Shown: positions 8,733-17,494, counted from the first letter of the stretch. The stretch is 64,000 nucleotides of DNA from an uncultured Pelagibacteraceae bacterium (GCA_902592985.1 CACJGR010000001.1:1-64000), one strand, 5' to 3'. Notes: generated from the sequence alone by a model not told the origin. Made by a program: numbers and translations.

Positions 8733-10169
8733 TTAATTTAATCTTAACAATTTATTATTTTTAATTTCCATAAGACATTTCATTAATAAGTTCTTTGCTA
8801 TCTCCATACGATAATTTTTACTTGCTCGCATATCGCTAATAGGTTTAAAATCTTTCTCTAAGGTTTTTTTTGTTTTTTCAATATTTTCTTCAGATATATT
8901 TGTATTAATAAGATTTTTTTCACAATTAATTGCCCTTTTTGGAATTGATGCCATACCCCCATATGCAATTTTTATATTTTTTATTTTTTTATTTTTTACT
9001 TCTAAATTAAAAGATGCACAAACTGAAGATATATCATCGTCTATTCTTTTTGATATTTTATAAGCTTTAAAAATATTTTTTTTAAATATTGGAATTATTA
9101 TTGAGTGAATAAACTGTCTTTTTTTTAACTTTGTTTTACGATAACTGACAAAAAAATTTTTTAGAGGCAAAATTGTTTTTTTATTTAAACTTTGTAAAAC
9201 AACTTTAGCATCAAGAGATAATAATAGTGGCAAGGTATCACCAATTGGTGAAGCTGTAGCAATATTACCTGCTATTGTTGCAACATTTCTTATTTGAACT
9301 GAACCATATCTGTTAAGTATAGAAGCAAAATCAGGGTAGTATTTTTTTATAAATAATTCAAACTCTCTTAATGGGGTTGATGCTCCTACTATTATATTTT
9401 CATTTTTTTTCTCAATAAAATTAAGTTCATTAATTGAATTTAGAGAAATAATATTATCTATATCTTTTCTATCTTTTGTAACAATTAAAGAAAGGTCAGT
9501 GCCACCACTTAAAAAGTTTGAATTTGGATAATCTTTGATGATTTTTTTTAATTCAGTAACAGTAGTTGGTGCAAAATATTTTTTATTTTTATTCTTAATA
9601 TTTATGTTTTCTGATTTTATTTTTTTTAAAAGATTTATAATTTTTTTTTTATTTTTAACAAATTTGTCTGATCTATTTTTATTGTTTAAACTTTTTGCAG
9701 CATCCATGATTGGTCTATAACCAGTGCAACGGCATAAATTTCCAGAAATAGAATCTTTAATATTTTCTTCAGTGTAAGAAGAATAATCTTTTGTCAGAGC
9801 AAACAATGACATTACAAAACCTGGTGTACAAAATCCACATTGTGAACCATGATAATCCACCATTGCTTTTTGTACAGGATGTAAAGATCCATCATTGTTT
9901 GAAAGATCCTCAACGAGAATTAATTGTTTGCCTTGTAAAATTGTAACAAAAGAAATACAGGCATTAATTGCTTTATAGGTTAAAGTATTTTTTTTTAATT
10001 CAGCTAATACTACTGTACAAGCACCACATCCACCTTCAGCACAACCTTCTTTGGTTCCTGTTTTTTTTATTTTTAACCTAATAAAATTAAGTAAAGTTTC
10101 GTTAGGGTCTGGATTATCAATTTTTAAAATTTTATTATTCCAAATAAACTGAATGGCACTGGAAGTCAT
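8733..10169 (-). CDS. xdhA: Xanthine dehydrogenase, FeS/FAD small subunit
   Basis: Passes electrons from the Mo site of XdhB through two [2Fe-2S] clusters to FAD and NAD. 478 aa. The N-terminal ferredoxin domain has EGCAEGGCGACT (about residues 40-51); the second cluster domain has CGFCTPGF and NLCRCTGY (about 112-152). The C-terminal FAD domain (about 200-470) has a FLSGGTDLSL-like loop and the NVATIAGNIATASPIGDT stretch. Its ATG directly follows the uraH stop (TAA-ATG), and xdhB follows after 3 nt, so uraH-xdhA-xdhB-guaD-puuD read as one operon. Confidence 0.93.
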   Translation of the reverse strand: MTSSAIQFIWNNKILKIDNPDPNETLLNFIRLKIKKTGTKEGCAEGGCGACTVVLAELKKNTLTYKAINACISFVTILQGKQLILVEDLSNNDGSLHPVQKAMVDYHGSQCGFCTPGFVMSLFALTKDYSSYTEENIKDSISGNLCRCTGYRPIMDAAKSLNNKNRSDKFVKNKKKIINLLKKIKSENINIKNKNKKYFAPTTVTELKKIIKDYPNSNFLSGGTDLSLIVTKDRKDIDNIISLNSINELNFIEKKNENIIVGASTPLREFELFIKKYYPDFASILNRYGSVQIRNVATIAGNIATASPIGDTLPLLLSLDAKVVLQSLNKKTILPLKNFFVSYRKTKLKKRQFIHSIIIPIFKKNIFKAYKISKRIDDDISSVCASFNLEVKNKKIKNIKIAYGGMASIPKRAINCEKNLINTNISEENIEKTKKTLEKDFKPISDMRASKNYRMEIAKNLLMKCLMEIKNNKLLRLN

Positions 10170-10520
10170 TTAACTTCCTCTATAAGTAGAATAGCTCCAA
10201 GGTGAAACAAGTAAAGGCACATGATAATGTTCTTTAGCATTAGAAATTCCAAATTTTACAATAACATCATCTAAAAAAGGAATTTTAGGTACTTCTGTTA
10301 TTTTTTTAAAATAATCACCTACAAAAAAAACAAGCTCATACTGTCCTTCTTTAAAATTTGAACCTTCAATTAAGGGCTTATCAGTCCGACCATCATTATT
10401 TAATATAACACTGGTTAACTTTTCTCTTTCGCTATTTTGGATGTGGTACAAATCAACTTTAATGCCTCTACCTGGTTTGCCAGAATAAACATCTAATACA
10501 TGTGTAGTTAATTTTGTCAT
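10170..10520 (-). CDS. uraH: 5-Hydroxyisourate hydrolase (transthyretin-like)
   Basis: Hydrolyses 5-hydroxyisourate to OHCU, the step after urate oxidation. 116 aa, the usual size, starting with LTTHVLDVYSGKPG (catalytic His region) and ending with the diagnostic C-terminal YRGS tetrapeptide. The HYHVPLLVSPWSYSTYRGS-type end is shared by bacterial PucM/UraH and separates it from true transthyretins. There is no signal peptide, so it is cytoplasmic. It is the first gene of the minus-strand operon and lies 70 nt from the divergent uraD, which encodes the next enzyme. Confidence 0.93.
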   Translation of the reverse strand: MTKLTTHVLDVYSGKPGRGIKVDLYHIQNSEREKLTSVILNNDGRTDKPLIEGSNFKEGQYELVFFVGDYFKKITEVPKIPFLDDVIVKFGISNAKEHYHVPLLVSPWSYSTYRGS

Positions 10521-10590
10521 ATAGATATGTATATAATATACAATAAATGCATAATTAAAATATTAAAACCGAGATAAGAGCAAGTCTTAT
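10514..10590. promoter_or_regulatory. Divergent control region of the purine-catabolism operons
   Basis: This 70-nt gap drives uraH leftward and uraD rightward. It holds a perfect inverted repeat GTATAT-A-ATATAC (10529-10541), a candidate operator and/or -10 region. TTGTCA (10514-10519) plus TATACA (10537-10542), 17 nt apart, could form a rightward promoter overlapping the uraH start codon. A hairpin ATAAGA-GCAAG-TCTTAT (10574-10590) ends directly at the uraD ATG. No regulator gene lies in the locus. Confidence 0.4.
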
Positions 10591-11085
10591 ATGAATTCAA
10601 TAGATAAGGTTAATAAATTAAGTAAATCTGATTTTATATCCATTTTTGGAAATGTTTTTGAAAAAACGGAGTGGATTGCTCAAAAATCCTATGATTTAAA
10701 ACCTTATAAAAATTTTGAAGAATTGTTTTTAAAAATGATGGAAACATTTGAAAATACTAATAAAGAAAACCATTTAAAAATTCTCAATGCCCACCCTGAC
10801 TTGGCTGTTGAAAAAAAATTAACCAAAGATTCAAAAAATGAGCAAAAAAATGCAAGTTTAAATCAATGTACCGATGAAGAATTTATAGAGTTTAAAAAAT
10901 TAAATGAAGAATACAAAAAAAAATTTGGATTTCCTTTTATTGTTGCTGTTAAAGGAAAAAATAAAGAAGAAATTTTGAATAGTTTTAGACAAAGAATAAC
11001 AAATAATATAAATTTAGAATTTGAAGAAGCTAAAAAGCAGGTAAAAAAAATTGCAAACTTACGTCTGAGAGAAATAATTAAATAA
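10591..11085 (+). CDS. uraD: OHCU decarboxylase
   Basis: Decarboxylates 2-oxo-4-hydroxy-4-carboxy-5-ureidoimidazoline to S-allantoin. 164 aa, all-helical, with the family's AHPDLA motif (about residues 68-73; catalytic His) and the late KFGFPFIVAVKG motif. Alternative DUF families do not carry both. It is the first gene of the rightward operon uraD-alc-allA-puuE, with 5 nt to alc. The leader hairpin abuts the ATG and no good Shine-Dalgarno is visible, so translation initiation may be structure-dependent. Confidence 0.92.
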   Translation: MNSIDKVNKLSKSDFISIFGNVFEKTEWIAQKSYDLKPYKNFEELFLKMMETFENTNKENHLKILNAHPDLAVEKKLTKDSKNEQKNASLNQCTDEEFIEFKKLNEEYKKKFGFPFIVAVKGKNKEEILNSFRQRITNNINLEFEEAKKQVKKIANLRLREIIK

Positions 11086-11090
11086 TTATT

Positions 11091-12077
11091 ATGAAAAAAT
11101 TTATTAATGGTAAAATGATGAACCTGGCAGAGCCAAGACTTGGTTCAAAAGTAATTTTTAAAACTGATGATTTTTTTGCATCTGCAAATAGAATAATCAA
11201 TCCAAACCCGCCAATCTTTAAAGAAGGAGTTTTTGATAAACATGGAAAATGGATGGATGGATGGGAGACAAGAAGAAGAAGGAGAAAAGGTTTTGATCAT
11301 TTAATCATAAAACTTGGAAAGCCAGGGAAAATTTTTAATGTTGATATTGATACAACTCATTTTTCAGGAAATCACCCAACATATACATCTTTAGAAGCTT
11401 GTTACAGTAATAAAAGACCAAACAATAAATTAAGGTGGACTAAAATTTTAAATAAGAAAAAACTTGGACCAAATAAAAATCATAACTTTAAAATCAAAAA
11501 TAAATCTATTTTCACTCACATTAAATTAAATATTTATCCAGATGGGGGAGTTGCGAGGCTTAGAATTTATGGAGAAGTTGAAATGAAAAATGTCAATTTT
11601 GGAAACAAGGTAATTAATCTTTCTTCTATGTTAAACGGAGCCTCTATCGTGGGTTGTAATAATGAACATTTTGGAAAAGCTGAAAATATCCTTGCACCAG
11701 GTAAAGGTAAAAATATGGGCGATGGATGGGAAACAAGAAGAAGCAGAGGAAAAAATTTTGACTGGCTTATAATAAAATTAGGTCGTGCAGGAACTGTTAA
11801 TAGAATAGAAATTGATACCCATCATTTCAAAGGAAATTATCCAGATATGTGCTCGGTACAAGCAACATATGCTCCTAATAAATTATCAAATTATTCAATA
11901 ATAAAAAAATCTAATAAATGGAAGCCTATTTTAAATAAAGTAAAGCTTTATGCTAATAAAAAACATAGTTTTAATAATAAGATAATGCAAAAAAATAAAA
12001 TTAATTTAATTAGAATTAATATTTATCCTGATGGTGGAATTTCAAGGATTAGAACCTTTGGAAAATTTATAAGATGA
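11091..12077 (+). CDS. alc: Allantoicase
   Basis: Hydrolyses allantoate to ureidoglycolate and urea. 328 aa made of two homologous jelly-roll repeats: MDGWETRRRR and GDGWETRRSR, FSGNHP and FKGNYP, and IYPDGGVARLRIYG and IYPDGGISRIRTFG appear once in each half. This internal duplication is typical of allantoicase. It overlaps allA by 4 nt (ATGA), indicating translational coupling. A urea-releasing enzyme here means nitrogen is recovered either by a urease elsewhere or lost as urea. Confidence 0.93.
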   Translation: MKKFINGKMMNLAEPRLGSKVIFKTDDFFASANRIINPNPPIFKEGVFDKHGKWMDGWETRRRRRKGFDHLIIKLGKPGKIFNVDIDTTHFSGNHPTYTSLEACYSNKRPNNKLRWTKILNKKKLGPNKNHNFKIKNKSIFTHIKLNIYPDGGVARLRIYGEVEMKNVNFGNKVINLSSMLNGASIVGCNNEHFGKAENILAPGKGKNMGDGWETRRSRGKNFDWLIIKLGRAGTVNRIEIDTHHFKGNYPDMCSVQATYAPNKLSNYSIIKKSNKWKPILNKVKLYANKKHSFNNKIMQKNKINLIRINIYPDGGISRIRTFGKFIR

Positions 12078-12574
12078 AAATAATTATTAAACCAAAAAAA
12101 ATAACACGAAAAAATTTTAAAAAATTTGGTGACCTAATATCTGCAAAAAAAGTTAAACCAATAAATATCAACAATGGTTATGCAAAAAGATTCAGTAATT
12201 TATGTAGAATTAATACTTCATTAAAAAATGGAAATACAATCATGAGTATTTTTTCAGCAAAAAAAAGAAAATTTCCAATGAATATAAAAATGATGGAAAA
12301 ACACCCTCTTGGAAGTCAAGCATTCGTTCCAATGAGTGAAACTACTTTTTTAGTATTTGTTGCTCCAAAAGGCAAAATACCAAACACTAAAAAAATAAAG
12401 TCTTTCATAGTGCCGAAACAAACTGGAATAAACTACAAGCCTGGAATATGGCATTTTCCTTTAATATCAACAGAAAATATGAATTTTCTAGTAATAGATA
12501 GAAAAGGAATGGGCAATAATTTAACAATTCATAATTTTAAAAATGAAAAAATATCGCTCAAATACAAAAAATAA
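12074..12574 (+). CDS. allA: Ureidoglycolate lyase
   Basis: Splits ureidoglycolate into glyoxylate and urea, the last step of this pathway. 166 aa, cupin-like fold. Recognisable family signatures are the start KPKKITRKNFKKFGDLI, the mid-protein MMEKHPLGSQAFVPM stretch and the C-terminal YKPGIWHFPL with its conserved His. It overlaps both neighbours, by 4 nt with alc and 32 nt with puuE. The product glyoxylate can enter central metabolism through malate or glycine. Confidence 0.88.
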   Translation: MKIIIKPKKITRKNFKKFGDLISAKKVKPININNGYAKRFSNLCRINTSLKNGNTIMSIFSAKKRKFPMNIKMMEKHPLGSQAFVPMSETTFLVFVAPKGKIPNTKKIKSFIVPKQTGINYKPGIWHFPLISTENMNFLVIDRKGMGNNLTIHNFKNEKISLKYKK

Positions 12575-13472
12575 AAAATATCCCCGAGATATGGTTGGTT
12601 ATGGATCGAAAAGGACTGAAGTGAAATGGCCTAATAATGCAAGAATTGCTCTGCAAATAGTTTTAAATTATGAGGAAGGAGCTGAAAATTGTGTTCTACA
12701 TGGAGATAAAACTTCTGAAGTTTTTTTATCAGAAATCATAGGAGCTAAACCAATTAAAGGTCGAAATATAAATATGGAATCTTTTTATGAATACGGTTCC
12801 AGAAGAGGTTTTTGGAGAGTTCATGAATTATTTCAAGAAAAAAATATTCCTATAACAATATTTGGTGTTGGTATGGCTTTAGAAAGAAACCAGGAAGTTT
12901 GCAATGCTATTAAAAATTCAGATTATGAAGTTGCTTCTCATGGTTGGAGATGGATTGATTATCAAAATATTTCTAAAGCAGAAGAAAAAAAACATATGAA
13001 ACTTGCTATTCAATCTATAAAAAAAATATTCGGTCAAAGACCATTAGGTTGGTATACTGGTCGTTGTAGCCCCAATACTAGAGATTTAGTGATGAAGGAA
13101 GGAGGTTTTCTTTATGACAGTGACTCATATAGTGATGATCTTCCTTATTGGGAGAAAAGAGGAAACAAAAAACAATTAATTGTTCCATACACTTTAGACA
13201 ATAACGATATGAGATTTGCAACCAATCAAGGATTTAACAGCGGAGATCAATTTTATACTTACCTTAAAGATAGCTTTGATGCTTTATATAACGAAGGTAA
13301 AAAATTTCCAAAAATGATGTCTGTTGGACTGCATTGCAGATTAATTGGCAGACCAGGAAGAATACAATCTTTAAAAAAATTTTTGGAATATGTTTTAAGC
13401 CATGAAGACGTCTGGATTTGTAAAAGAATAGATATAGCAAAACATTGGATAAAAAATTATCCAATGAAGTAA
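12543..13472 (+). CDS. puuE: PuuE-type allantoinase (polysaccharide deacetylase fold)
   Basis: Opens the hydantoin ring of allantoin to allantoate. 309 aa of the NodB/polysaccharide deacetylase superfamily, not the amidohydrolase-type AllB. Diagnostic segments are YPRDMVGYGSKR at the N-terminus, LNYEEGAENCVLHGD, the ASHGWRWIDYQ motif and WYTGRCSPNTR. The start at 12543 lies inside allA, but it is needed to include the conserved YPRDMVGYG segment; the later ATG at the internal Met would cut it. Last gene of the rightward purine operon, 10 nt before a GT17 gene that does not belong to the pathway. Confidence 0.92.
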   Translation: MKKYRSNTKNKKYPRDMVGYGSKRTEVKWPNNARIALQIVLNYEEGAENCVLHGDKTSEVFLSEIIGAKPIKGRNINMESFYEYGSRRGFWRVHELFQEKNIPITIFGVGMALERNQEVCNAIKNSDYEVASHGWRWIDYQNISKAEEKKHMKLAIQSIKKIFGQRPLGWYTGRCSPNTRDLVMKEGGFLYDSDSYSDDLPYWEKRGNKKQLIVPYTLDNNDMRFATNQGFNSGDQFYTYLKDSFDALYNEGKKFPKMMSVGLHCRLIGRPGRIQSLKKFLEYVLSHEDVWICKRIDIAKHWIKNYPMK

Positions 13473-13482
13473 TTTATTTAAT

Positions 13483-14382
13483 ATGAAAATTTTTGATTGC
13501 TTTATGTTCTATGATGAAGATTTGCTACTTGATATTAGATTAAATATCTTAGATCAATATATAGATTTTTTTGTAATTGTAGAAAGTAAATATTTCCATA
13601 ATGGAAAAGAAAAACATCTTAAGTTTGACATCAAAAAATATAAAAAATTTGAGAATAAAATTATATATATTGTGCATGAAAATGAACCGCAAGGAATCCA
13701 TAAAATAAATGAAGAAGAAGATGATGAAAGTATTAAATCATACAAATTAATAACAAATGCTCATTTAAGAGAGAATGACCAGAGAAACCAAATATTACAA
13801 GGATTAAATAATGCTACAGATAATGATTTAATTTTAATTTCTGATGTTGATGAAATACCTAATTTTGAATCTATTAAGCTTGAAAAAGTTCAGAATCGGA
13901 TAGTTATGTTTGAACAAAGTATCTTTTACTATAAATTAAATAGATATCTTCCAAATTTTACTTGGTATGGCACCAAAGGCTGTAAAAAAAAATATTTAAA
14001 AAGCCCTCAATGGTTGAGAAACGTTAAAAGTAAAAAATTTTTTTTTTGGAGACTTGATACATTATTGTCCGATACAAAATATATTAATAAATATTATATT
14101 AATAGTGGTGGTTGGCATTTTTCTAATTTAAAAAATGCAGAAGATATAGAAATAAAGCTTAAATCATATTTGCACCATAGAGATTACGAAGTAGAAGAGT
14201 TGGGTTTAAAAAAAATTAATGAACTTATTAAAAATAATCAAACGGTTTATGATATGTTTGGAGACAAAACTTCTAAAAAATATGGAGATGATAAAAGAAA
14301 AAAACTTGAAAAATATGAATTTAGTAATTTGCCTGATTATATAAAGCTAAATAAAGACAAATTAAAAGAATGGATAGATTAA
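13483..14382 (+). CDS. Glycosyltransferase family 17 (GnT-III-like)
   Basis: 299 aa. The N-terminus IFDCFMFYDEDLLLDIRLNIL, then FFVIVESKYFHNGKEK, and the acidic LISDVDEIP motif match GT17, whose founding member adds a bisecting GlcNAc to eukaryotic N-glycans; bacterial members act on unknown surface glycans. No membrane helix or signal peptide, so it is probably cytoplasmic or peripheral. It follows puuE by 10 nt on the same strand but has no link to purine degradation; it is more likely an accessory insertion. Substrate unknown. Confidence 0.8.
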   Translation: MKIFDCFMFYDEDLLLDIRLNILDQYIDFFVIVESKYFHNGKEKHLKFDIKKYKKFENKIIYIVHENEPQGIHKINEEEDDESIKSYKLITNAHLRENDQRNQILQGLNNATDNDLILISDVDEIPNFESIKLEKVQNRIVMFEQSIFYYKLNRYLPNFTWYGTKGCKKKYLKSPQWLRNVKSKKFFFWRLDTLLSDTKYINKYYINSGGWHFSNLKNAEDIEIKLKSYLHHRDYEVEELGLKKINELIKNNQTVYDMFGDKTSKKYGDDKRKKLEKYEFSNLPDYIKLNKDKLKEWID

Positions 14383-14383
14383 A

Positions 14384-14671
14384 ATGAAAGGATATTGGAT
14401 AGCTTTATATAAAAAAATTGAAAGTATGGATAATCTTAAAAGTTATGCAGCTAAAGTAACTCCAATTATTAAAAGCTTTGGAGGAAAACCATTAGTGAGA
14501 GGTGGGAAACATCTAATTTTAGAAGGTGATAATTTTCCAAGAACAGTAGTATGGGAATTTCCAAGTTACGAAAAGGCACTCGAATGCCATAATTCTAAAG
14601 AATATCAAGATGGATGGGCAATAGCTAAGGGGACAACAGAAAGAAATTTACAAATTGTTGAAGGAACCTAA
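14384..14671 (+). CDS. DUF1330 family protein
   Basis: 95 aa with a ferredoxin-like alpha/beta pattern. It starts MKGYWIALYKKI and carries the family's conserved end of domain, FPSYEKALECHNSKEYQ. DUF1330 proteins are small cytoplasmic proteins of unproven function, distantly similar to antibiotic-biosynthesis monooxygenase folds. One base separates it from the GT17 stop, and its stop overlaps the convergent alkA stop by 4 nt. Confidence 0.8.
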   Translation: MKGYWIALYKKIESMDNLKSYAAKVTPIIKSFGGKPLVRGGKHLILEGDNFPRTVVWEFPSYEKALECHNSKEYQDGWAIAKGTTERNLQIVEGT

Positions 14672-15294
14672 TATTCAACATCTATAGGATCTATTGATCT
14701 CCACATATACCAAGTAAAACAACTGAGATTTCCTGAATGTTTTTTTGAAATTTTATTTAAAAATTTTTCACTAGGAGGATAGGATGTTTTATAGTTTTTT
14801 GATATTGCTCTTAGTAAACCTATATCTTTTGTTGGAAATATATTTCGTCTATTTAAGTTAAACATTAAAAACATTTGAGCTGACCAAACTCCCAAACCTT
14901 TTAAATTAGTTATGTAATCAATTGCTAAATCATCATCCATTTTTTTCAAATCTTTAATATTGAAAGATTTATTTTTAAAACATTTGGCAGTATTTTTTAA
15001 GTAAGTTATTTTTTGACGAGATAGCCCTGCACTTTTTAATGAATGAACAGGCAACTTTAAAATAACTTTTGGAGTAATTTTTTTAATACACTTTGATTCA
15101 AACTTTTTCCAAATTGAATCTGCTGCTTTAGTGCTTATTTGCTGACCTATAATTGTACGACAAATAGAAAAAAAAGGTTTATTTTTTGTAGTTAAAAAAC
15201 CTTTGTTATATTTTATTATAATTTTTCTTAGTACAGGGTCTTTTTTTGATAGTATTCTCTTTGACTTAGTCCAATAAGCTGGGGGTTTTTTCAT
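14668..15294 (-). CDS. alkA: DNA-3-methyladenine glycosylase II-like (HhH-GPD)
   Basis: Base-excision repair glycosylase removing alkylated bases. 208 aa. The helix-hairpin-helix region LKGLGVWSAQMFLMF (about residues 131-145) is followed by FPTKDIGL, where the Asp is the expected catalytic residue. No FeS Cys cluster is present, which excludes the Nth/MutY type. The protein is shorter than E. coli AlkA because it lacks the N-terminal beta domain. It overlaps the upstream DMT transporter gene by 4 nt. Confidence 0.85.
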   Translation of the reverse strand: MKKPPAYWTKSKRILSKKDPVLRKIIIKYNKGFLTTKNKPFFSICRTIIGQQISTKAADSIWKKFESKCIKKITPKVILKLPVHSLKSAGLSRQKITYLKNTAKCFKNKSFNIKDLKKMDDDLAIDYITNLKGLGVWSAQMFLMFNLNRRNIFPTKDIGLLRAISKNYKTSYPPSEKFLNKISKKHSGNLSCFTWYMWRSIDPIDVEY

Positions 15295-16208
15295 TGCTGC
15301 CTAGGTAAAGTAATAGGTTTTTTTAATTCACTCTCTCTAAAGAAAATAATTGCTGAGGACACAACTATCAATGATGCTCCTGATATCGTATAAATAGTAG
15401 GAATTTCATTAAAAAAATAAAATCCAATTATTATTGCAAACACAAGTGAAAGATATTTTAAAGGAGTGGTTAGTGTGACATCTGCAAGCTTGTATGATTG
15501 TGTTAAAAGTAAATTAGCAATGCTTCCTAATAATCCAATCAAAATTAATAAAATAAAATCATAATTATTGGGCATTATCCACCTTCCAAATGGGACAGTT
15601 AGCAAACCACCAAATGCACTAACTACACTAAAATAAAAAGCTATTAACCAAACAGGTTCTCCAGCAAGAGTTAATTTTCTAATAATTATAGAAACTCCAG
15701 CAAAACCTAAACAAAATATTATTGGGTAAATATAGTAAAAATTTAAATTATCAAAACCAGGTTTTGAAATTATAATTACTCCGATAAACCCAAGACCTAC
15801 TGCTATCCATCTTTTTAATCTTATTTTTTCACTTAAAAAAAAAATACTAAATAGAACTACCCATAATGGAGCGCTGAAAGCCATAGCAGTAACCTCGGCA
15901 AGTTTTAGATTTCTCAATCCTATAAAAATTGCTGCCATTGCAATTGCTCCAAAAAAAGATCTGTAAAAATGTAAACCAATATGCTTTGTTTTATAAAAAT
16001 CTCTAATTCTTTTTTTTGGAATTAAAAAATATATTGGTATTAAACCGAATACTGCTCTAAAAAACATAGTTTGACCTACATCATAATCATCGGTAATTTT
16101 AATTAAAATATCCATGAATGAAAAAAAAAGAACACTCATAATCATATAAACTGCACCTAGATGATTTTGATTTTTGATCATTTTGATATTTTGAATTATA
16201 TTTATCAC
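15291..16208 (-). CDS. DMT-superfamily transporter (two EamA domains)
   Basis: 305 aa with about ten hydrophobic helices arranged as two EamA repeats (about residues 17-145 and 155-292); a polar loop near residue 150 separates them. Substrates in this superfamily are metabolites or nucleotide sugars and cannot be predicted here. The chosen start leaves 16 nt to the divergent msrA ATG; an internal Met (MIKNQNHLG, base 16181) would leave 43 nt and may be the true start. It is probably co-transcribed with alkA through a 4-nt overlap. Confidence 0.82.
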   Translation of the reverse strand: MINIIQNIKMIKNQNHLGAVYMIMSVLFFSFMDILIKITDDYDVGQTMFFRAVFGLIPIYFLIPKKRIRDFYKTKHIGLHFYRSFFGAIAMAAIFIGLRNLKLAEVTAMAFSAPLWVVLFSIFFLSEKIRLKRWIAVGLGFIGVIIISKPGFDNLNFYYIYPIIFCLGFAGVSIIIRKLTLAGEPVWLIAFYFSVVSAFGGLLTVPFGRWIMPNNYDFILLILIGLLGSIANLLLTQSYKLADVTLTTPLKYLSLVFAIIIGFYFFNEIPTIYTISGASLIVVSSAIIFFRESELKKPITLPRQQ

Positions 16209-16224
16209 TAAATTTTAAAATATT

Positions 16225-16674
16225 ATGCAAAAATTTACAGGAGGCATTGGTTGTTTTTGGGACGAAACAAAATATGAAAATATTCCAGGAATTATTTCCA
16301 CCGAATGTGGTTACTGTGGTGGCAAAAGTCCAAAAGTAAGTTACAAGGAAGTTTGTGGTGGAAATACTGAGCATGTAGAAGTTGTAAAAGTAGAATTTGA
16401 TCCAAAAATAATTTCATATGAAGAAATAACTAGACTATTTTTTAAATTTCATGATCCCACAACACCAAATCGTCAAGGATTTAATACTGGATATCAGTAT
16501 CGTTCAGAAATATTTTACAATACTGATGAAGAAAAAAATATTGCAGAAAAAATATTAAATGAAGTTAATCAAGATCTAAATGGTAAAGTTGTTACAAAAA
16601 TATCTAAAGAAAAAAATTATTGTAAAGCAGAAGAATACCACCAAAAGTACTTTAAAAAAAAATCACCGAGATGA
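16225..16674 (+). CDS. msrA: Peptide methionine sulfoxide reductase A
   Basis: Repairs Met-S-sulfoxide in proteins. 149 aa, short for the family. The GCFW active site is at residues 9-12 (catalytic Cys10), and the family's HDPTTPNRQGFNTGYQYRS and EEYHQKYF motifs are intact. Extra cysteines stand in ECGYCGG (usually VGYTGG) and in NYCKAEEYHQ, which could supply recycling thiols. The msrA stop overlaps the sseA ATG by 4 nt. Confidence 0.92.
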   Translation: MQKFTGGIGCFWDETKYENIPGIISTECGYCGGKSPKVSYKEVCGGNTEHVEVVKVEFDPKIISYEEITRLFFKFHDPTTPNRQGFNTGYQYRSEIFYNTDEEKNIAEKILNEVNQDLNGKVVTKISKEKNYCKAEEYHQKYFKKKSPR

Positions 16675-17489
16675 ACTTGGTTTCAACTGAGTGGCTTAAC
16701 AACAATTTAAATAAAGTAAAAATATTTGATGCGAGTTGGCATATGCCAAATTCAAAAAGAAGTGCTGAAAAAGAATATTTAGAAAAACATATACCAAAGG
16801 CAATATTTTGGGATGTAGACGAACACAGTAATAAAGATTCTTCCTATCCGCACATGATGCCAAATTCTAACTATTGGGCAAGAATGTTATGGAGATTTGG
16901 AATAATAAACAGTGATCATATAATAGTTTACGATAATAGTGATATCTACAGCTCTTGTAGATTATGGTTTTCTTTAAAATACTTTGGACACGAAAAAGTT
17001 TCAGTACTAGATGGAGGTTTTCAAAAATGGTTAAAAGAAAAAAAATCTACAACAAAAAAAATAGAGAAAGTAGTACAAATAGATAGTTACCGAACCCATG
17101 AAAATATTAATCTTATAAAAAATAAAAAACAAATTGATGAAAATATATTTAAAAAAGAATTTATAATTATTGATGCAAGAAGTAGGGGTAGATTCGAGGG
17201 TTCAGAACCTGAGCCACGAAAAGATTTAAAAGGTGGGTCTATTCCAAATTCAGTTTGTTTACCATTTAAAGAATGTCTTAATGAAGACCAATCTTTTAAA
17301 AATAAAGAACAACTTTCGTTAAAATTTAAAGAAGTATTAGGATCTAAAAAACTACCAATTAATTTGGTATTTTCATGTGGATCAGGAATTACAGCGACTG
17401 TTTTAAGTCTAGCTTATTCTTTAATTAATGATAAATATTTGCCTACAATTTATGATGGTTCTTGGGCTGAATACGGTAAATTAAAATAA
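16671..17489 (+). CDS. sseA: 3-Mercaptopyruvate/thiosulfate sulfurtransferase
   Basis: 272 aa with two rhodanese domains: an inactive N-terminal one (about 1-130) and a C-terminal one carrying the active loop CGSGIT (Cys near residue 238). CGSG(I/V)T points to 3-mercaptopyruvate over thiosulfate as donor. DARSRGRFEGSEPEPR marks the second domain, as expected for SseA. It is coupled to msrA by an ATGA overlap, giving a small sulfur-redox operon that runs into the RND genes 5 nt later. Confidence 0.92.
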   Translation: MNLVSTEWLNNNLNKVKIFDASWHMPNSKRSAEKEYLEKHIPKAIFWDVDEHSNKDSSYPHMMPNSNYWARMLWRFGIINSDHIIVYDNSDIYSSCRLWFSLKYFGHEKVSVLDGGFQKWLKEKKSTTKKIEKVVQIDSYRTHENINLIKNKKQIDENIFKKEFIIIDARSRGRFEGSEPEPRKDLKGGSIPNSVCLPFKECLNEDQSFKNKEQLSLKFKEVLGSKKLPINLVFSCGSGITATVLSLAYSLINDKYLPTIYDGSWAEYGKLK

Positions 17490-17494
17490 TTAAA

